A stretch of DNA of 64,000 nt. Source: Megalobrama amblycephala. Lineage: Eukaryota; Chordata; Actinopteri; Cypriniformes; Xenocyprididae. A program made the translations under genes and the position numbers. Every line of letters begins with the position of its first letter. The stretch's first letter is position 1. Location of the stretch: contig NC_063050.1 of assembly GCF_018812025.1 (NCBI RefSeq), positions 12,813,037 to 12,877,036 of the forward strand, given 5' to 3'. Shown piece by piece: positions 35,298-47,377 of this stretch. The notes under the pieces were generated by a model, which saw only the letters and a program-made list of their open reading frames with translations, ran no database searches and was not told the DNA's origin.

Positions 35298-38200
35298 ATG
35301 GCTCTTGTTCTTCTTCTCATCTTTCTGCTCATGAATTCTGGTGAGTCCCTGATTACAACATCACTTTAAAATGTGTGTGTTTTTTTTTTTTTTTTTTTTT
35401 TTTAAATAAAATATCCCTTATTCAAGCAGCTCACTTAGGTAGCTTGACATTTTCAGCCAATCAGAAATCAGCCTGTCAATCACTTTGTGTGTTAATGTTC
35501 GCTGGCATCAGATTGGCTTACATGTCTTTAGAAGGCGGGGCTTAAAAAAGGGGCATGTTTTTGAAGTCAACTGAAGCAAAACAGCTGAAATTTACAAATT
35601 TAATGATTCTCTTGCCTTCTTTGGTCATAGTGGAGTTTTATTTTGATTTCATATTTTGGCGCTTATGCGCCCCTTGTTCATTTTTTACATTTCTGTGTCA
35701 TAATGATCACTTCTGCTTTTCTGTTCATAGTCATCTGCAGGACTTATTAAAACACTTCTCACTCACTTCACAAAAACTAATTGATATTATTATATTATAT
35801 TATTATATTATTTATTTTCCTTCTTTTTTTGTGCGTTTCAGGAGTTTACTGATCTTCTGTGTTTTGTGTTTCAGGAGTTTTTGGACAAAACTGGAATGTG
35901 AATTATAAAGATAATTCAATATGTGCTCTCAAAGGATCCACAGTAAACATGTCATGCACATACAGATACCCTCAGCAGTATCAACTGACAGAAACCTTTT
36001 GGATCAAGAAACCAGATGTAGACATCAAAAGTTTAAAAGAATATCAGGAGTATAAAGACAGGGTTGAATACATTGAAAACAGACAAAACAAAACTGCTGT
36101 TCTCAGACTGCACAACGTCACCGAAGATGATGAGAAAGAGTATCGTTTCAGATTAATAACTGCAACTGCAGGACAAAAATGGATTGGTGATCCAGGAATT
36201 CAACTTAAAGTTTCTGGTAATTCACTTCTGTCCTTCATTTTCATTATTTATTTAATCAAGTCAGTAGTTTTAGGTCATGGTTAGAAGGATTTGTGTCCTC
36301 CAGCCCTTCAGGTTCAGGCTCCACAGCAGGTGCTGGAGAAAGAAACGGTCAATCTGACATGTAGAACTACCTGCGATCTGACAGACAGATTCATCTGGTA
36401 CAAAAATGGACAGGCTTTAAACTTCCACAGCGACATCCTGCAGCTTCAGTCAGTCCGCAGTGATTCTGGCAGTTACAGCTGTGCCGTCAGAGGACAAGAA
36501 CATCTGCCCTCTCCTGCTGTCAGCCTCAGCGTCATGTGTGAGTCTTTATTCATTTACAATTATGAAACTGATATTAAACAACTGATTACAAATATCATGG
36601 ATGGAGTATCACAAATACATACAGACATTATATATCTAGCAGTCGGTCTCCACAAAATGACATATGAATAATAAGACCATGTTGTTTTATCTCTAGATTC
36701 CCCCCGAAATACATCAGTGTCCATCATCAGTCCGTCTGGTGAAATAGTGTCAGGAGATTCAGTGACTCTGAACTGCAGCAGTGATTCAAACCCTCCTGCA
36801 GAAATCAGCTGGTTTAAGGAGAATGAAACCTCAGCTGTTGGATCTGGACAGAGTTTCAGCATCTCCAGCTTTAACTCCAGTTTCAGTGGACGCTTCTACT
36901 GTGAGGCTCAGAATAAATATGGATCTCAGAGATCAGCGTCTGTTTCTCTCACTGTTAAAGGTATTCAATATTAAGACACTCGTGCTCATCATGTTTAATG
37001 GTGAAGTTTATCCACTCACTAATTCATCATCACATGTTCAAAGACTTTAATGAAAATAAATGATCTTTCCTCCTAGGTGTTTGGAATATCCTGTATGTCA
37101 TTATTGTTTGTGCCACTATTGCAATTATAGCTGTTTTTGGGCTCTTGTTTCTCATCATTTTGTGCATAAGGTTAGTGAGCAGTATATATTTACTTTAAGT
37201 ATGTGCATTTTAAACATATTCCAACAATTTTCTTTTTTAAGTTTACTAAATCATAAATCCATACCCAAAATTATTCTTTTGTTTTCAGAAATCTTTAGTG
37301 CTGAGCTTGAAAATAAAAAAGACCTATTTTAATGTGACATTTTTTGGCAAGCCATTTTTTATTTTATTTATTTTTTTTTTTTTTTGCAGTGAAGACTGTC
37401 TTTTAAGTCTTTTACAGTTTTAACAACTTTAATATATGCATTTATTCTTATATATTTAACAACAGGAATAAGAGAAGAAATAATGACTCTAAAGACTCTG
37501 AGCAAAAAAAGGTGAGATTCTAGCCGAAGATAAATCACTTCATGTTTCATCGATCTTGTATCACAGACTTTATAGATCATGTCACTGCACTGACATTTCT
37601 TTGTTCTTTTCTTAAAGGGATAGTTCACCCAAAAATGAAAAATTTCCCATGATTTACTCACCCTCAAGCCATCCTAGGTGTATATGACTATCTTCTTTCT
37701 GACGAACACAATCAGAGATATATTTAAAAATATCCTTAGTCCTCCAAGGTTTATAATGGTTGTGAATGGGGGTCCGTGTTTTGAAGCCAAAAATAATGCA
37801 TTCATCCATAAAAAAAGTAATCCATACGACTCCAGGTGGTTAATAAAGGTCTTCTGAAGTGAAGTGATGCATTACATTGCAACTTTGTAAATTCAAATAA
37901 CTAGCCGGTCATGGATTATAAGTCTAAAATGATCATTTTGTAAAGAGAAATTTCGATATAAGAGAAGAGGAGCTTAGATCTATTTGTTTGAACTGCGAGA
38001 GGCGTCCAAGCTTCTGCTACTCCTACATCCTGCGTCATACATGTCAGAGGATTACTCATTTTGCGCAAGTGGACTTGCGCAGTGTGTGTATGGTCGTCCG
38101 CGGGAAGCTAGTTATTTGAATTTCATAAAGTTTTAAATATGGATATTTTTCTTACAAAAACACACCTCTTCACTCCAGAAGACCTAATTAACCCCCTGGA

Positions 38201-39058
38201 GTCATATGGATTACTTTTTTTTTAAGGATGGATGCATTATTTTTGGCTTTAAAATGTGGTCCCCCATTCACAACCATTATAAAGCTTGGAGGAGCAAGGA
38301 TATTTCGTCTGAAAGAAGATAGTCATATACACCTACTGTAGGATGGCTTGAGTGTGAGTACTGTAAATCATGGGATAATTTTCATTTTGGGGTGAAATAT
38401 CCCTTCAAAGGTGGTGTTAGCTCATCGATGTCAATAAAACTTTAAATTGATATACTCTGAATACTGTTTTTTTTTAATAGCCAATCAAAATGTATAAAAT
38501 ATCAGGGTATTAATTCACAAAAATGCATTAAGTTTTGTAGAGTTACGTGTTAACACTTATCAAACACATTATCATTACAAATGTGGAGAGCCGAATGTTT
38601 ACAGCTTGCTGCAGTTCAAATATATTCATGATATTTGCAGGAATCTACAGGAAAGAGCTCTGAATCCGGAGATGGTAAAGATGCTTCTATTCAAGACTGC
38701 AGAGATAAAGACACAAAGGAACCTGAAGAGGATGAGATTCAGTATGCCAGCATTACAATTCAAAATCCTGCTACTGAAGACAAGTGAGGGAAAACTGAAT
38801 TATTTTGCCTTAGCATAAGTCAGTTTTATTCGTAAAGTTGTTTTTATAGAAAATAGCATCTTAAGTATATAAAAGATACAAGTATTAAAATCAGCACCTT
38901 AAAAAAATAATAATAAAAAACCCTTTTTGGCTTCAGCATATTTTATGCTCTGAGTTTATCCTATTCTCAGTTAATTATGTATTTATCATTTTTGCAGATC
39001 TACAAGCCAAGAGAAGGATTTGTCTGTGATTTACAGCAGCGTCATGATCCAGACTTAA
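35298..39058 (+). CDS. CD22/Siglec-like inhibitory receptor B, three Ig domains, two ITIMs
   Basis: Predicted exons are 35298-35340, 35875-36216, 36304-36537, 36697-36960, 37077-37170, 37466-37511, 38641-38783 and 38998-39058. They sum to 1227 bases, 408 residues plus stop, with every junction in phase. The signal peptide is residues 1-14. The V-set (15-128) has YRFRLI with the Siglec-position Arg and KW in the following G-strand region. Ig2 is 129-206 (extra Cys in TCRTTC) and Ig3 is 207-294. The TM helix (about 299-323, ILYVIIVCATIAIIAVFG...) is followed by basic RNKRRNN. The tail has IQYASI (Tyr 376) and VIYSSV (Tyr 401), both fitting the ITIM consensus that recruits SHP phosphatases. The poly(A) signal is at 39268-39273. 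Gene D has an identical layout. The inhibitory role follows from the motifs. Confidence 0.85.
37613..38410. mobile_element. MITE-like element in a tail intron of gene B
   Basis: The inverted ends are aaagggatagttcacccaaa at 37615 and the complementary ggggtgaaatatccctt near 38390-38406. Inner arms are also mirrored (gtgtatatgactatcttctt against gaaagaagatagtcatatac). Gene D carries the same insertion at the same place in shortened form (59174-59428). Confidence 0.8.
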
Positions 39059-39955
39059 TTTTATTTATTTTTTTTAAATTCTGGGATTGCATCTAAAAAT
39101 ATAAACCAGACTATAATAAGTTTTTTTCTCCCTGGCTTTAGTATTTGTGTTTCATTTAATCATGATTACATTTTGAGTGTGCATTGCTGTTTTGCTTCTT
39201 ATCCCAGTCCCATCATAAATGTAATTTTGCAAAGTATAAATTTGTATTGACATATTTCCTGTGTGTTAATAAAAAAGTTTCAGACTGGTCAGGTAATATC
39301 AGATACTTCTTGTGTGAGTGAGTCTTTTAGTAAATTACTAAATAAAATGTGATGAGAAATACTAAAAGTTTGACAGCTAAACCCAGTCTCCTCTACGAAG
39401 AACGTTGGAGTGCAAATGTTTGTTTTTTATTTTATTATTATTTACATTTATTTAATAAAAAAAATAGTTATCAAGTACTCATAAAGCCATCTCCTCTTCT
39501 CATTATGAAAGCAGGCAGTAAACTGCTGTACTGTTAAACTCAACCACTAGGAGGAGCTGAAACATTGTGAGCGCGTGAGAGCAGCTGATTGAAAGAGCGC
39601 GCGCTGCACAGCTTCCCTCCTCCACATTCATTATCATCGTGATGTGCAGTTTGAGATTTCCGTATAAAATAACCAGGTTTGAACTTCTTGAAACACAGTA
39701 TAGTTTCAGAAATGGTTTAATATCATGTTCAACTGACGCCTCTCGAGTTTGACTGCAGAAGGGCCAGTATAGTTTAAGTGTTATGTCGAGTGTTAATGTT
39801 GAGGTAAGTTGATCAACTGTCGGGTAGAGGTTTAATTTAAATTACCAAGTCATTAAAATTACTGGATGGAAAATTGGTTTCAAGCGAGATTATTTTGTCG
39901 CAGAGGATAAAAATAGGAAGTATCTTCGAAAATCTATTATTTAATTATTTCAGAG
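39059..39955 (+). other. 3' UTR and downstream flank of gene B
   Basis: 39059-39785 is almost identical to 60107-60830 downstream of gene D, so the B/D duplication extends about 0.7 kb past the stop codon. The poly(A) signal is aataaa at 39268. No other gene was found. Confidence 0.75.
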
Positions 39956-40236
39956 TTAAAGGGTTAGTTCACCCAAAAATGTCATTTATTACTTACCCAA
40001 TATTAATATTGAACCACTGTACTCACATGAACCGATTTAAATATGTTTTTAGTACCTTTATGGATCTTGAGAGAGGAAGTGTCCATTGCTCCCTATGGAG
40101 GCCTCACTGAGCCATCAGATTTCAAAATATCTTAATTTGTGTTCCGAAGATTAACGAAGGTCTTACGGGTGTGGAACGGCATGAGGGTGAGTAATAAATG
40201 ACAGAATTTAAATTTTTTGGTGAACTAACCCTTTAA
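39956..40236. mobile_element. Short TTAA-flanked MITE
   Basis: TTAA at 39956-39959 and 40233-40236 bound inverted ends: agggttagttcacccaaaaat on the left and ttttttggtgaactaaccct on the right. About 275 bases, non-coding. Confidence 0.8.
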
Positions 40237-40791
40237 TGTTATGAAGCGACAATTTTAACTAATTATTCCCCGCCTGTGTAACTTACCCACAGCATGTCTC
40301 ATTAACTCTATTGGCTGTCCCTATTCATTCCACTCACTAAATGCCATCATTTACCAGATGGCGCTGTCACCATTTATGCAATAATTTAACAATATTTACA
40401 CTCCTTACACTTACAATAGCTTTTGAAATATAAATCTAAACTGTGCTGTTTTGTGGCTGAATTAAATTCCCCCCAAAATACATCAGTGTCCATCATCAGT
40501 CCATCTGGTGAAATAGTGTCAGGAGATTCAGTGACTCTGAACTGCAGCAGTGATTCAAACCCTCCTGCTCTGAACTTCAGCTGGTTTAAGGAGGATGAAA
40601 CCTCAGCTGTTGGATCTGGACAGAGTTTCAGCATCTCCAGCTTTAGCTCCAGTTTCAGTGGACGCTTCTACTGTGAGGCTCAGAATAAATATGGATCTCA
40701 GAGATCAGCGTCTGTTTCTCTCACTGTTAAAGGTATTACTCTTTCTGAAGTGAAGCAGATGATGAATCTTTTTGGATGTTTTAAATATAAA

Positions 40792-40795
<4 letters not shown>

Positions 40796-40827
<32 letters not shown>
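40796..40827. repeat. (AT)n microsatellite
   Basis: Dinucleotide tract in the Ig3-TM intron of fragment E. An inverted duplication of the flanks (cttcagatgcaaaagcctct against agaggcttttgcatctgagc) links it to the second tract at 41065-41117, forming a hairpin-like block. Confidence 0.85.
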
Positions 40828-40830
<3 letters not shown>

Positions 40831-41059
40831 GACTTCAGATGCAAAAGCCTCTAAGTGCCATTTGAAATTTTCTTCTAAAATTAGCATTTTAAACAAGCTC
40901 ATATGTTTAGGTTCAGTAATTTCACTTAAATGTTAATTAACAGGTCCTTTTTATTGCCATTAAAGTGAAATAACTGAACATAAACATACAAGCTTGATAA
41001 AAATGCTAATTTTAGAAGAAAATTTCAGATGGCACTTAGAGGCTTTTGCATCTGAGCTC

Positions 41060-41064
<5 letters not shown>

Positions 41065-41117
<53 letters not shown>
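41065..41117. repeat. (AT)n microsatellite next to a splice acceptor
   Basis: The AT tract runs almost into the tttcag acceptor of the TM exon at 41124. In unit 0 the same intron carries only a short AT tract (22009-22024). Confidence 0.9.
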
Positions 41118-41120
<3 letters not shown>

Positions 41121-42089
41121 CAGATGTAGGACGTCTGGTGATATTATACATATCCATTGGAGTGATCCGTGGAGCTGCAGTGATCATCATGCTGTTGCTG
41201 ATTTGGTAAGATGTGTGTTTGGTGTTTGATATGCAATTAACTGCATTTATAACAAATTTATTTATTTATGTTTCAACGTCCAGTAGGAAAACTAACTTCA
41301 GTTTGTTCCACAAGTCTGACACCTGCAGAAATACAAAATATTGTGCAGACAAACTATACAGACTTGAGTCACATACCCCCCAAATTAGGTTTTTATGTCC
41401 TGTCAGTACCTTTGTTGGGTGTCTAACCTCAAATAATTTTTTAATTGCTCTTTTATAATTTTTTTTAATTACTCTTCATTAAAATAGCCAAGGATGCTGA
41501 CATGCCGTTAAAACACCAACCAAACAAAACTTTGTTCAACAAGAACATATTAATTCTATCTACTGTTAACATATTCATTGTTTTTAGGAGAAGCAGGAGG
41601 ATGAAAAAGAGAAACGACACAATGGAGTCTCAGGTGAGAAAAAGTATTTATTATCATTAGTTGAACAAGTAACTCCAAAATTCATGACTCGTGCTGTTTT
41701 TAGACATTAATTATTTATTATCTCTCTATTCTGTTTTTTAATGGTGAAGATGAATCGTTCCAGCCCTCGTCATGACAGACGGAAAGCTTGTGATGTTGAG
41801 TTGAGTGAACCGGTGTATGAGAATGTAAGTGTTACTCGTTCATAAAAGACTAAACTCTCCTCACCTTCAGCCAGAAGTCATTAATGCTCTTCAGTATCAG
41901 AGTGAAAATATCAGACGTCTGTTGACTAAATATGGAAATTCAAATAAGAACAAGCTTTTTTTCAAATTTAAACAGAATTTAATTGAATGTTTTAGTTTAA
42001 GATTTTATACCACATATTATAGCAGAAATTTGAAGTAAATTCTTTCTTTCTTTATTTCTTTCTTTCAGAATGACAGGAAGAGGCCGTAG

Positions 42090-43576
42090 ATCTTAATGAT
42101 TGTACAAAATAATACTTGGTATCTTAAAGGCCCAAAAAAGATCTCCTGTTTGGATGTTTGATGTCTAAAGAAACACGTGTAAATCTTGTCACTGTGTTGT
42201 GAAAAGGGCCTTACAAATAAAATGGTGTTGAAGTGACATTTACATTATGAATTGTCGTTTTATGTCAGTGAAGTTACATACAAAAACATTTGCATAGAAA
42301 CTGGAAGTTATTATAACCATAATATAAGTTATTCAGAATAACCTGTCTAACATGTTCTGTCTCCAAACTCTCCAAACATTTGCTGAAGAAAGCTACTATG
42401 ACAATGTATTTGAGAGTTTTTATATATTTATTGAAGAGTTTATGAAATTCAATTTAAAGTCTATAAATTTGTTGTAGACACTTACTGTTGTGATGAATGT
42501 ATTTGGTAGCTGATCTTCAAAAGAAGCTGAAAAGCTTTCATTCAGCAGAACTGATGAATAAACTTTGTACGATAACAAACCTTTTTAGAAGCTTCATTGC
42601 TAAACTTTACAAGAGTCACTGTAAACCTTAATGTTCAGAATAATTATTGGTTTGAGTAGGACAAACTTAAATTAAACTAATTAGTTCAGTCAAATTAACT
42701 TTTATGAGTATTTAGAACTTTTTCAAGTTCACAGAACTGTGTATATATACATTAAATAAACTGAACTGTTTCATTGTTTTGAGTTTTATGGACTTATTTC
42801 TTTTAATTTCTTTTAACTTAATTCTGGCTGGGATTTCTATTTCCCAGCATGCTTTGTCCATGGCACTCAAACGGGAGAGTAGATGCTAAAATTAAGTGTT
42901 ATAATGTTTTTTTGTGCAAAATTAATGTTAAATGGGAGATTTAGTAGATTAATGTTTTGTTATGATAATTTATAATAATTTATTGTGGTTTTTGGAGAGT
43001 TACCATCATGGTGACAAGCAGTGCATGAGGCTTGGTTTGAGAGTGTTATAACCTGGCTCAAAGTTACAACATAAAGAGGACACTTGACAAAATAGGTTTC
43101 AATAAAGAAAATACAAATTTATTTCAGGTTAATCAAATAATGTTTAGGGTCAAAATGTTAAAGAATAATAAAAGAAGCAACAAATCAAATAACTGTTGGA
43201 AATGGGGTTTGTGGAGTTATGGAAACAAATGGGAACACCAAAATATCAACCCACTCTTCAAACAAAGACAAAAAAAAAAAAAAATGAGAGAGAGTGAGCC
43301 CATCAAGGAGAAGCCTCTGTCCCTGCAATCTCACAAAAAAAAAAAAAAAATTAAAGTAAAAAAGGGGCAGGGCTGTAACAGGGAGCAAGTATGTGAAATG
43401 TTTTATATTGCTGTAATCATTCAGCAAGTGTTATAACATGCTATTGTTAACATGTTAACAAATTAGCTTTTTTTGAATTAGTAGCTGAATTAATAACTAG
43501 CTAAATTTACACAATGTTTACATTGGAGTTACATGATAATTTTAAGTTAAATATATGAGTGAACACAAACATTTCA
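42090..43576 (+). other. 3' UTR of fragment E and repeated unit before fragment C
   Basis: This corresponds to 24646-25720 before gene A. An insertion at about 43040-43380 (aacctggctcaaagttacaa through to ggggcagggctgtaacaggg) is absent from the other copies. ORFs across it arise from A-runs. Confidence 0.6.
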
Positions 43577-43766
43577 AGATAACACATGAGCCTCTGTTTG
43601 CTGGACAACAAATTAATTGCAACAAATATGAGTTGAGTCACCTTATATTATTATACTAATGTGGATAACATTACTAACACAGCCTAACAGTGATTTTTAT
43701 CTACTGTACCTAATAACATTTGTTAAGGTATCGTCTGTGAAGTTTGGTGTGGTGGTGAAGGTCAGA
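43577..43766 (+). promoter_or_regulatory. Conserved leader-proximal upstream region, fragment C
   Basis: This is the same conserved block as in the other three copies, with an intact Kozak context, so fragment C could still be transcribed. Function is inferred. Confidence 0.35.
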
Positions 43767-44974
43767 ATGGCTCTTGTTCTTCTTCTCATCTTTCTGCTCA
43801 TGAATTCTGGTGGGTCCCTGATTACAACATCACTTTAAAATGTGTTTTTCTTTTTTTTTCTTTGCAAAAGCACATAAAATATCCCTTATTCAAGCAGCTC
43901 ACTTTGGTAGCTTGACATTTTCAGCCAATCAGAAATCAGCCTGTCAATCACTTTGTGTGTTAATGTTCACTGGCATCAGATTGGCTTACATGTCTTTAGA
44001 AGGCAGGGCTTAAAAAAGGGGCGTGTGGTTGAAATTAGTGGTATAGAGGGAGTTGAACATTTATAAAAGTTGAAATGTATAAATTAAATTATGATTCTCT
44101 TGCCTTCTTTGATCATAGTGTGGTCTTAGTTTGATTTCATATTTTGGCCCTTATGTTGATGCGCCCCTTGTTCAGATTTTATATTTCTGTGTCATGATGA
44201 TCATTTCTGCTTTTTTGCAACACCCTTAAAGGATTAGTCCACTTTTAAATAAACTTTAGCTGATAAATGTACTCACCCCCATGTCATCCAAGATGTTCAT
44301 GTCTTTCTTTCTTCAGTCAAAAAGAAATTAAGGTTTTTGATGAAAACATTCCAGGATTATTCTGATTAGTCCATTATATAATGGACTTCAATGGGCACCA
44401 AATGGTTCAAGGTCCAAATGACAGTTTCAGTGCAGCTTCAAAAAGCTTTAAGCGATAACAGACGATGAATAAGGGTCTTATCTTGCGAAACGATCGTTCA
44501 TTTAAAAAAATAATAAAAAAGTTTAAGTTTTATAAGCACAAATGCTCGCCTTGCTCTGTTCTGCGATGTGCGTTCGTGACGTCACGTAATACGCAATTAC
44601 GTTGAAAAAGTCACGCTTGACGTAGGCGGAAGTACCGAGTGTTTACAAGTCAAACGCCGTTTACAAAAAAAGGTAAAACAACTAATGGTTCTTCCATCCT
44701 GTGTTGTCAGTGCCATCAGACATACCCTTCTCCATTATATATGCGCAAGCTCAATTTTGAATCGACTCCTGATAGAAGAGCTGCACAATGGGAGTGTTTC
44801 ACGTCAACAGGGAAATGTTACATATGCCTATGCTTTAATATTTCGCACTGAGGTTAGTGTACATGTAAAAATGGCACAACAGAGCAAAATGAAAGAAAAG
44901 GCTACGTTTATAATACATTTTTACACTTTATTCAAGCTGTTAAACTAAGAATGTAAAACTAAAGGATCTTTCCT

Positions 44975-45232
44975 GATAGCACACGTACATCTCGGAGACG
45001 TCTATTTGATGTGTGTGTTTACGTCTGGAAGACATATTTTTTAGAGTGTTTGCTCATCTGCAATATGTCTGTAGGACATTTCTTGTCAGATGTCAAATAG
45101 ACGTTTAGAAGATGTCTTTAAGATGTTTATGATTTAGAATGTATGTAAAATCAGATGTTTATAAACAGCAGATGCTTTCCAGATGAAGTGATCTTTAACA
45201 GACGTCTTGCAGACATACGTGTGCTATCTGGG
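44975..45232. mobile_element. MITE nested in the long-TIR element
   Basis: The inverted tips are ctgatagcacacgta and tacgtgtgctatct. The interior is rich in acgtct/agacgt units, typical of an abundant fish MITE. Non-coding. Confidence 0.65.
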
Positions 45233-45411
45233 TTGCAGCACAGGGTGAAGTCAGTATGTTCATTAACGATGATTTGAGAGAAATATAATATACATTTAAT
45301 GTAAAACAATGTACATCGCGCTCTGTGGCGCGGCAGGATTTTGAACAACTTCCTGAGTCGTAGCTGGGCGCCGCGGACAGGCGCCGAATGTCGCTGCCGG
45401 TGTGCGTACAC

Positions 45412-45765
45412 TCATAGAAAACAATGCGTTTGAATCTTAAAGACGCGGCTCGGCTCAAAATGTAAATCCATTTTGTCTGGTAATGCAGCGAGATGGAAAC
45501 AGGGACTCACTGATTCTAATGGCGGGATTGAAATGGTCCAGTCGTGGCAGCATTGAGATTCTTCCTCTGTTGGCAATGGTTGGCATTTGCCACATGTGAA
45601 CCACCACGACTCGTTAGATCTTCGTCTGCCCGATGCTGGAGAGGTGTGTGTCGCCGCAGCAGTCTCTTCCATCTGCCTAATTTCTTCCTCTGTGTATTCC
45701 GGTTCAAAAAGGTAGGGCAGGGCGAAAAACTCATCTTCTCCTCAAAGTTTAAAATCGTCTGACAT
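45412..45765 (-). pseudogene. Element-borne protein with a P2X7-tail-like Cys/His domain
   Basis: The minus strand reads MSDDFKL, an in-frame TGA, then FFALPYLFEPEYTEEEIRQM, a Ser/Thr-rich linker and WWFTCGKCQPLPTEEESQCC followed by HDW. The W-x(2)-CGKC-x(4)-PTE-x(4)-CCHxW arrangement resembles the zinc-binding cytosolic ballast domain of P2X7 receptors, which also occurs alone in fish predicted proteins. There is no ion-channel part. It sits inside a long-inverted-repeat transposon in the intron of fragment C, so I read it as element cargo. The stop codon and lost C-terminus make it inactive. The domain call rests on remembered motif similarity. Confidence 0.5.
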
Positions 45766-46663
45766 TGTTGTTTTACCTTTTTTTTGTAAACGGCGTTTGA
45801 CTTAGTATTTCCACATTCAGCTTGTTTACACTGAGTCAGTACTTCCGCCTAATTCAAGCTGACCGTACCTTTTCAACATAATTGCGTATTACGTGACGTC
45901 ACGTAACAGAGCAAGGTGAGAATTTGTGCTTATAAAACTTAACCTTTTTTTATTTATTTTTTTTAAATGACCGATCTAGATAAGACCCTTATTCAATGTC
46001 TGGTATCATTTAAAGCTCTTTGATGCCCGTTTGGTGCCCATTGAAGTCCATTATATGGAGAAAAATCCTGGAATGTTTTCATCAAAATCCTTAATTTCTT
46101 TTCGACTGAAGAAAGAAAGACATGAACATCTTGGATGACATGGGGGTGAGTAAATCATCAGCAAATGTTTATTTAAAAGTGAACTAATCCTTTCATAGTC
46201 ATCTGCAGGACTTATTAAAACACTTCTCACTCACTTCACAAAAACTGATTGATATTATTATTTTTTTCTTCTTTTTTGTGTGATTCAGGAGTTTACTGAT
46301 CTTATGTATTTCGTGTTTCAGGTGTTCTTGGAGAAAACTGGAATGTGACTTACGAAACTAACTCATTATGTGCTCTCGAAGGATCCACAGTAAACATATC
46401 ATGCACATACAGATACCCTCAGCAGTATAATCTGACAGAAACCTTTTGGATCAAGAAACCAATTGAAAAGATCAAAAGTTTAAAAGAATATCAGGAGTAT
46501 AAAGACAGGGTTGAATACATTGAAGACAAACAAAACAAAACTGCTGGTCTCAGACTGCGTAACGTCACTGAAATTGATGAGAAAGTGTATTATTTCAGAT
46601 TAGTAACTGCAACTGAAGGACAAAGATGGTTTGGTCAACCAGGAATTCAACTGAATGTTTCTG

Positions 46664-47278
46664 GTAATGTTTCTTTGTCAGTTTTCCTGTGCTTGGATTT
46701 ACTTTTGTTGTTTATGTTAATCAAATTATATTACTACATTTAGGCCCTACTTGTTGTCTTCTCTGAAACATCACACCTTACATTTACTTCATATTCTAAT
46801 ATGGATCCAACTTTAATTCCCTGAAGACATGAAGGATGCAAATCTACTGACACGCATATCCAGGCAAAAAGCCAACAGCTCAATTCAAAGAACAACACAT
46901 TACCAACTGCAGTCGTCTCTGGAGTGACAGCTGAAATGGCCAAATGAAGTCTCAAGACATCTGAAAATTATAATTATACAAATTAATTAACAAATGACAA
47001 AAGGCACAATAAAAAAAAGAAAAAGAAAAAGAAGACCAACACTTTCAAATGCTTTAACAAACATGTAACACAAACAGCATAATTACATATGCAGCTTTCT
47101 CTCATTCTGTGTCAGCAAACAGAAGTGAAGTGTAACCGGTTAGTGTGAAGCCACAAAAGCGAAAACGCTATTTATGTAAGTATATAAATATACCATATAA
47201 CACTATATAAACTAGTATATACTTGCACAGCATAACAAAGATGATAGTCCGTGCTCTTATAAAACCTGTGATGAAATA

Positions 47279-47348
<70 letters not shown>

Positions 47349-47377
47349 CAATGTATTGGATTGTAGTTTGAGAAAAC
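46664..47377. other. Duplicated intergenic sequence after fragment C
   Basis: 46832-47275 repeats 32226-32700, which lies between genes A and B. An (AT)n tract covers 47282-47342. No exon of the receptor family was found. Confidence 0.65.

Larger units (their letters stand above)
40460..42089 (+). pseudogene. Receptor fragment E: Ig3, Arg-containing TM and YENN tail, no 5' end
   Basis: Ig3 coding sequence lies at about 40464-40732 (Cys pair intact), the TM exon at 41124-41205, and tail exons at 41588-41633, 41750-41824 and 42069-42089, which end in NDRKRP and a stop. The sequence before Ig3 joins gtggctgaatt directly to aaattcccccc. Compared with unit 0 (21500-21678) about 180 bases, including the ctctag acceptor, are deleted, so the Ig3 exon has no 3' splice site. 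No leader, V or Ig2 exon is attached. The TM contains Arg (IGVIRGAAVII) and the only tail tyrosine is in PVYENN, a Grb2-type Y-x-N. The downstream exons are intact and could in principle serve a neighbour. The poly(A) signal is at 42216-42221. Confidence 0.75.
44228..46193. mobile_element. Long-inverted-repeat DNA transposon in the leader intron of fragment C
   Basis: The outer arms are mirrored over several hundred bases (aaaggattagtccactttta...ctaatccttt, and gtgacgtcacgtaatacgca against tgcgtattacgtgacgtcac). Gene A is the empty site at about 26620 (caacacctttcatagtcat). The interior holds a MITE (44975-45232) and a relic ORF at 45412-45765. Confidence 0.8.
43767..46663 (+). pseudogene. 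Receptor fragment C: leader and V-set exons only
   Basis: The leader exon is 43767-43809 (MALVLLLIFLLMNS, donor gtgggt instead of gtgagt). The V exon is 46322-46663 (114 codons, phase 1 to 1, intact donor ctg|gtaatg). It differs from A, B and D at the N-terminus (VLGENWNVTYETNSLCALEG), and the F strand keeps VYYFRLV with the Siglec-position Arg. No Ig2, Ig3, TM or tail exon follows before the next leader at 54708; instead there is duplicated intergenic sequence and a 4.4-kb transposon. It is either an orphan fragment, a short secreted V product, or 5' exons that splice into gene D. Unbroken coding sequence leaves the last two open. Confidence 0.7.

Noticed and set aside
45195..45458. 87-codon minus-strand ORFs next to the P2X7-like relic
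   Set aside because: They are different frames lacking the Cys motif, with no continuity with the relic frame.
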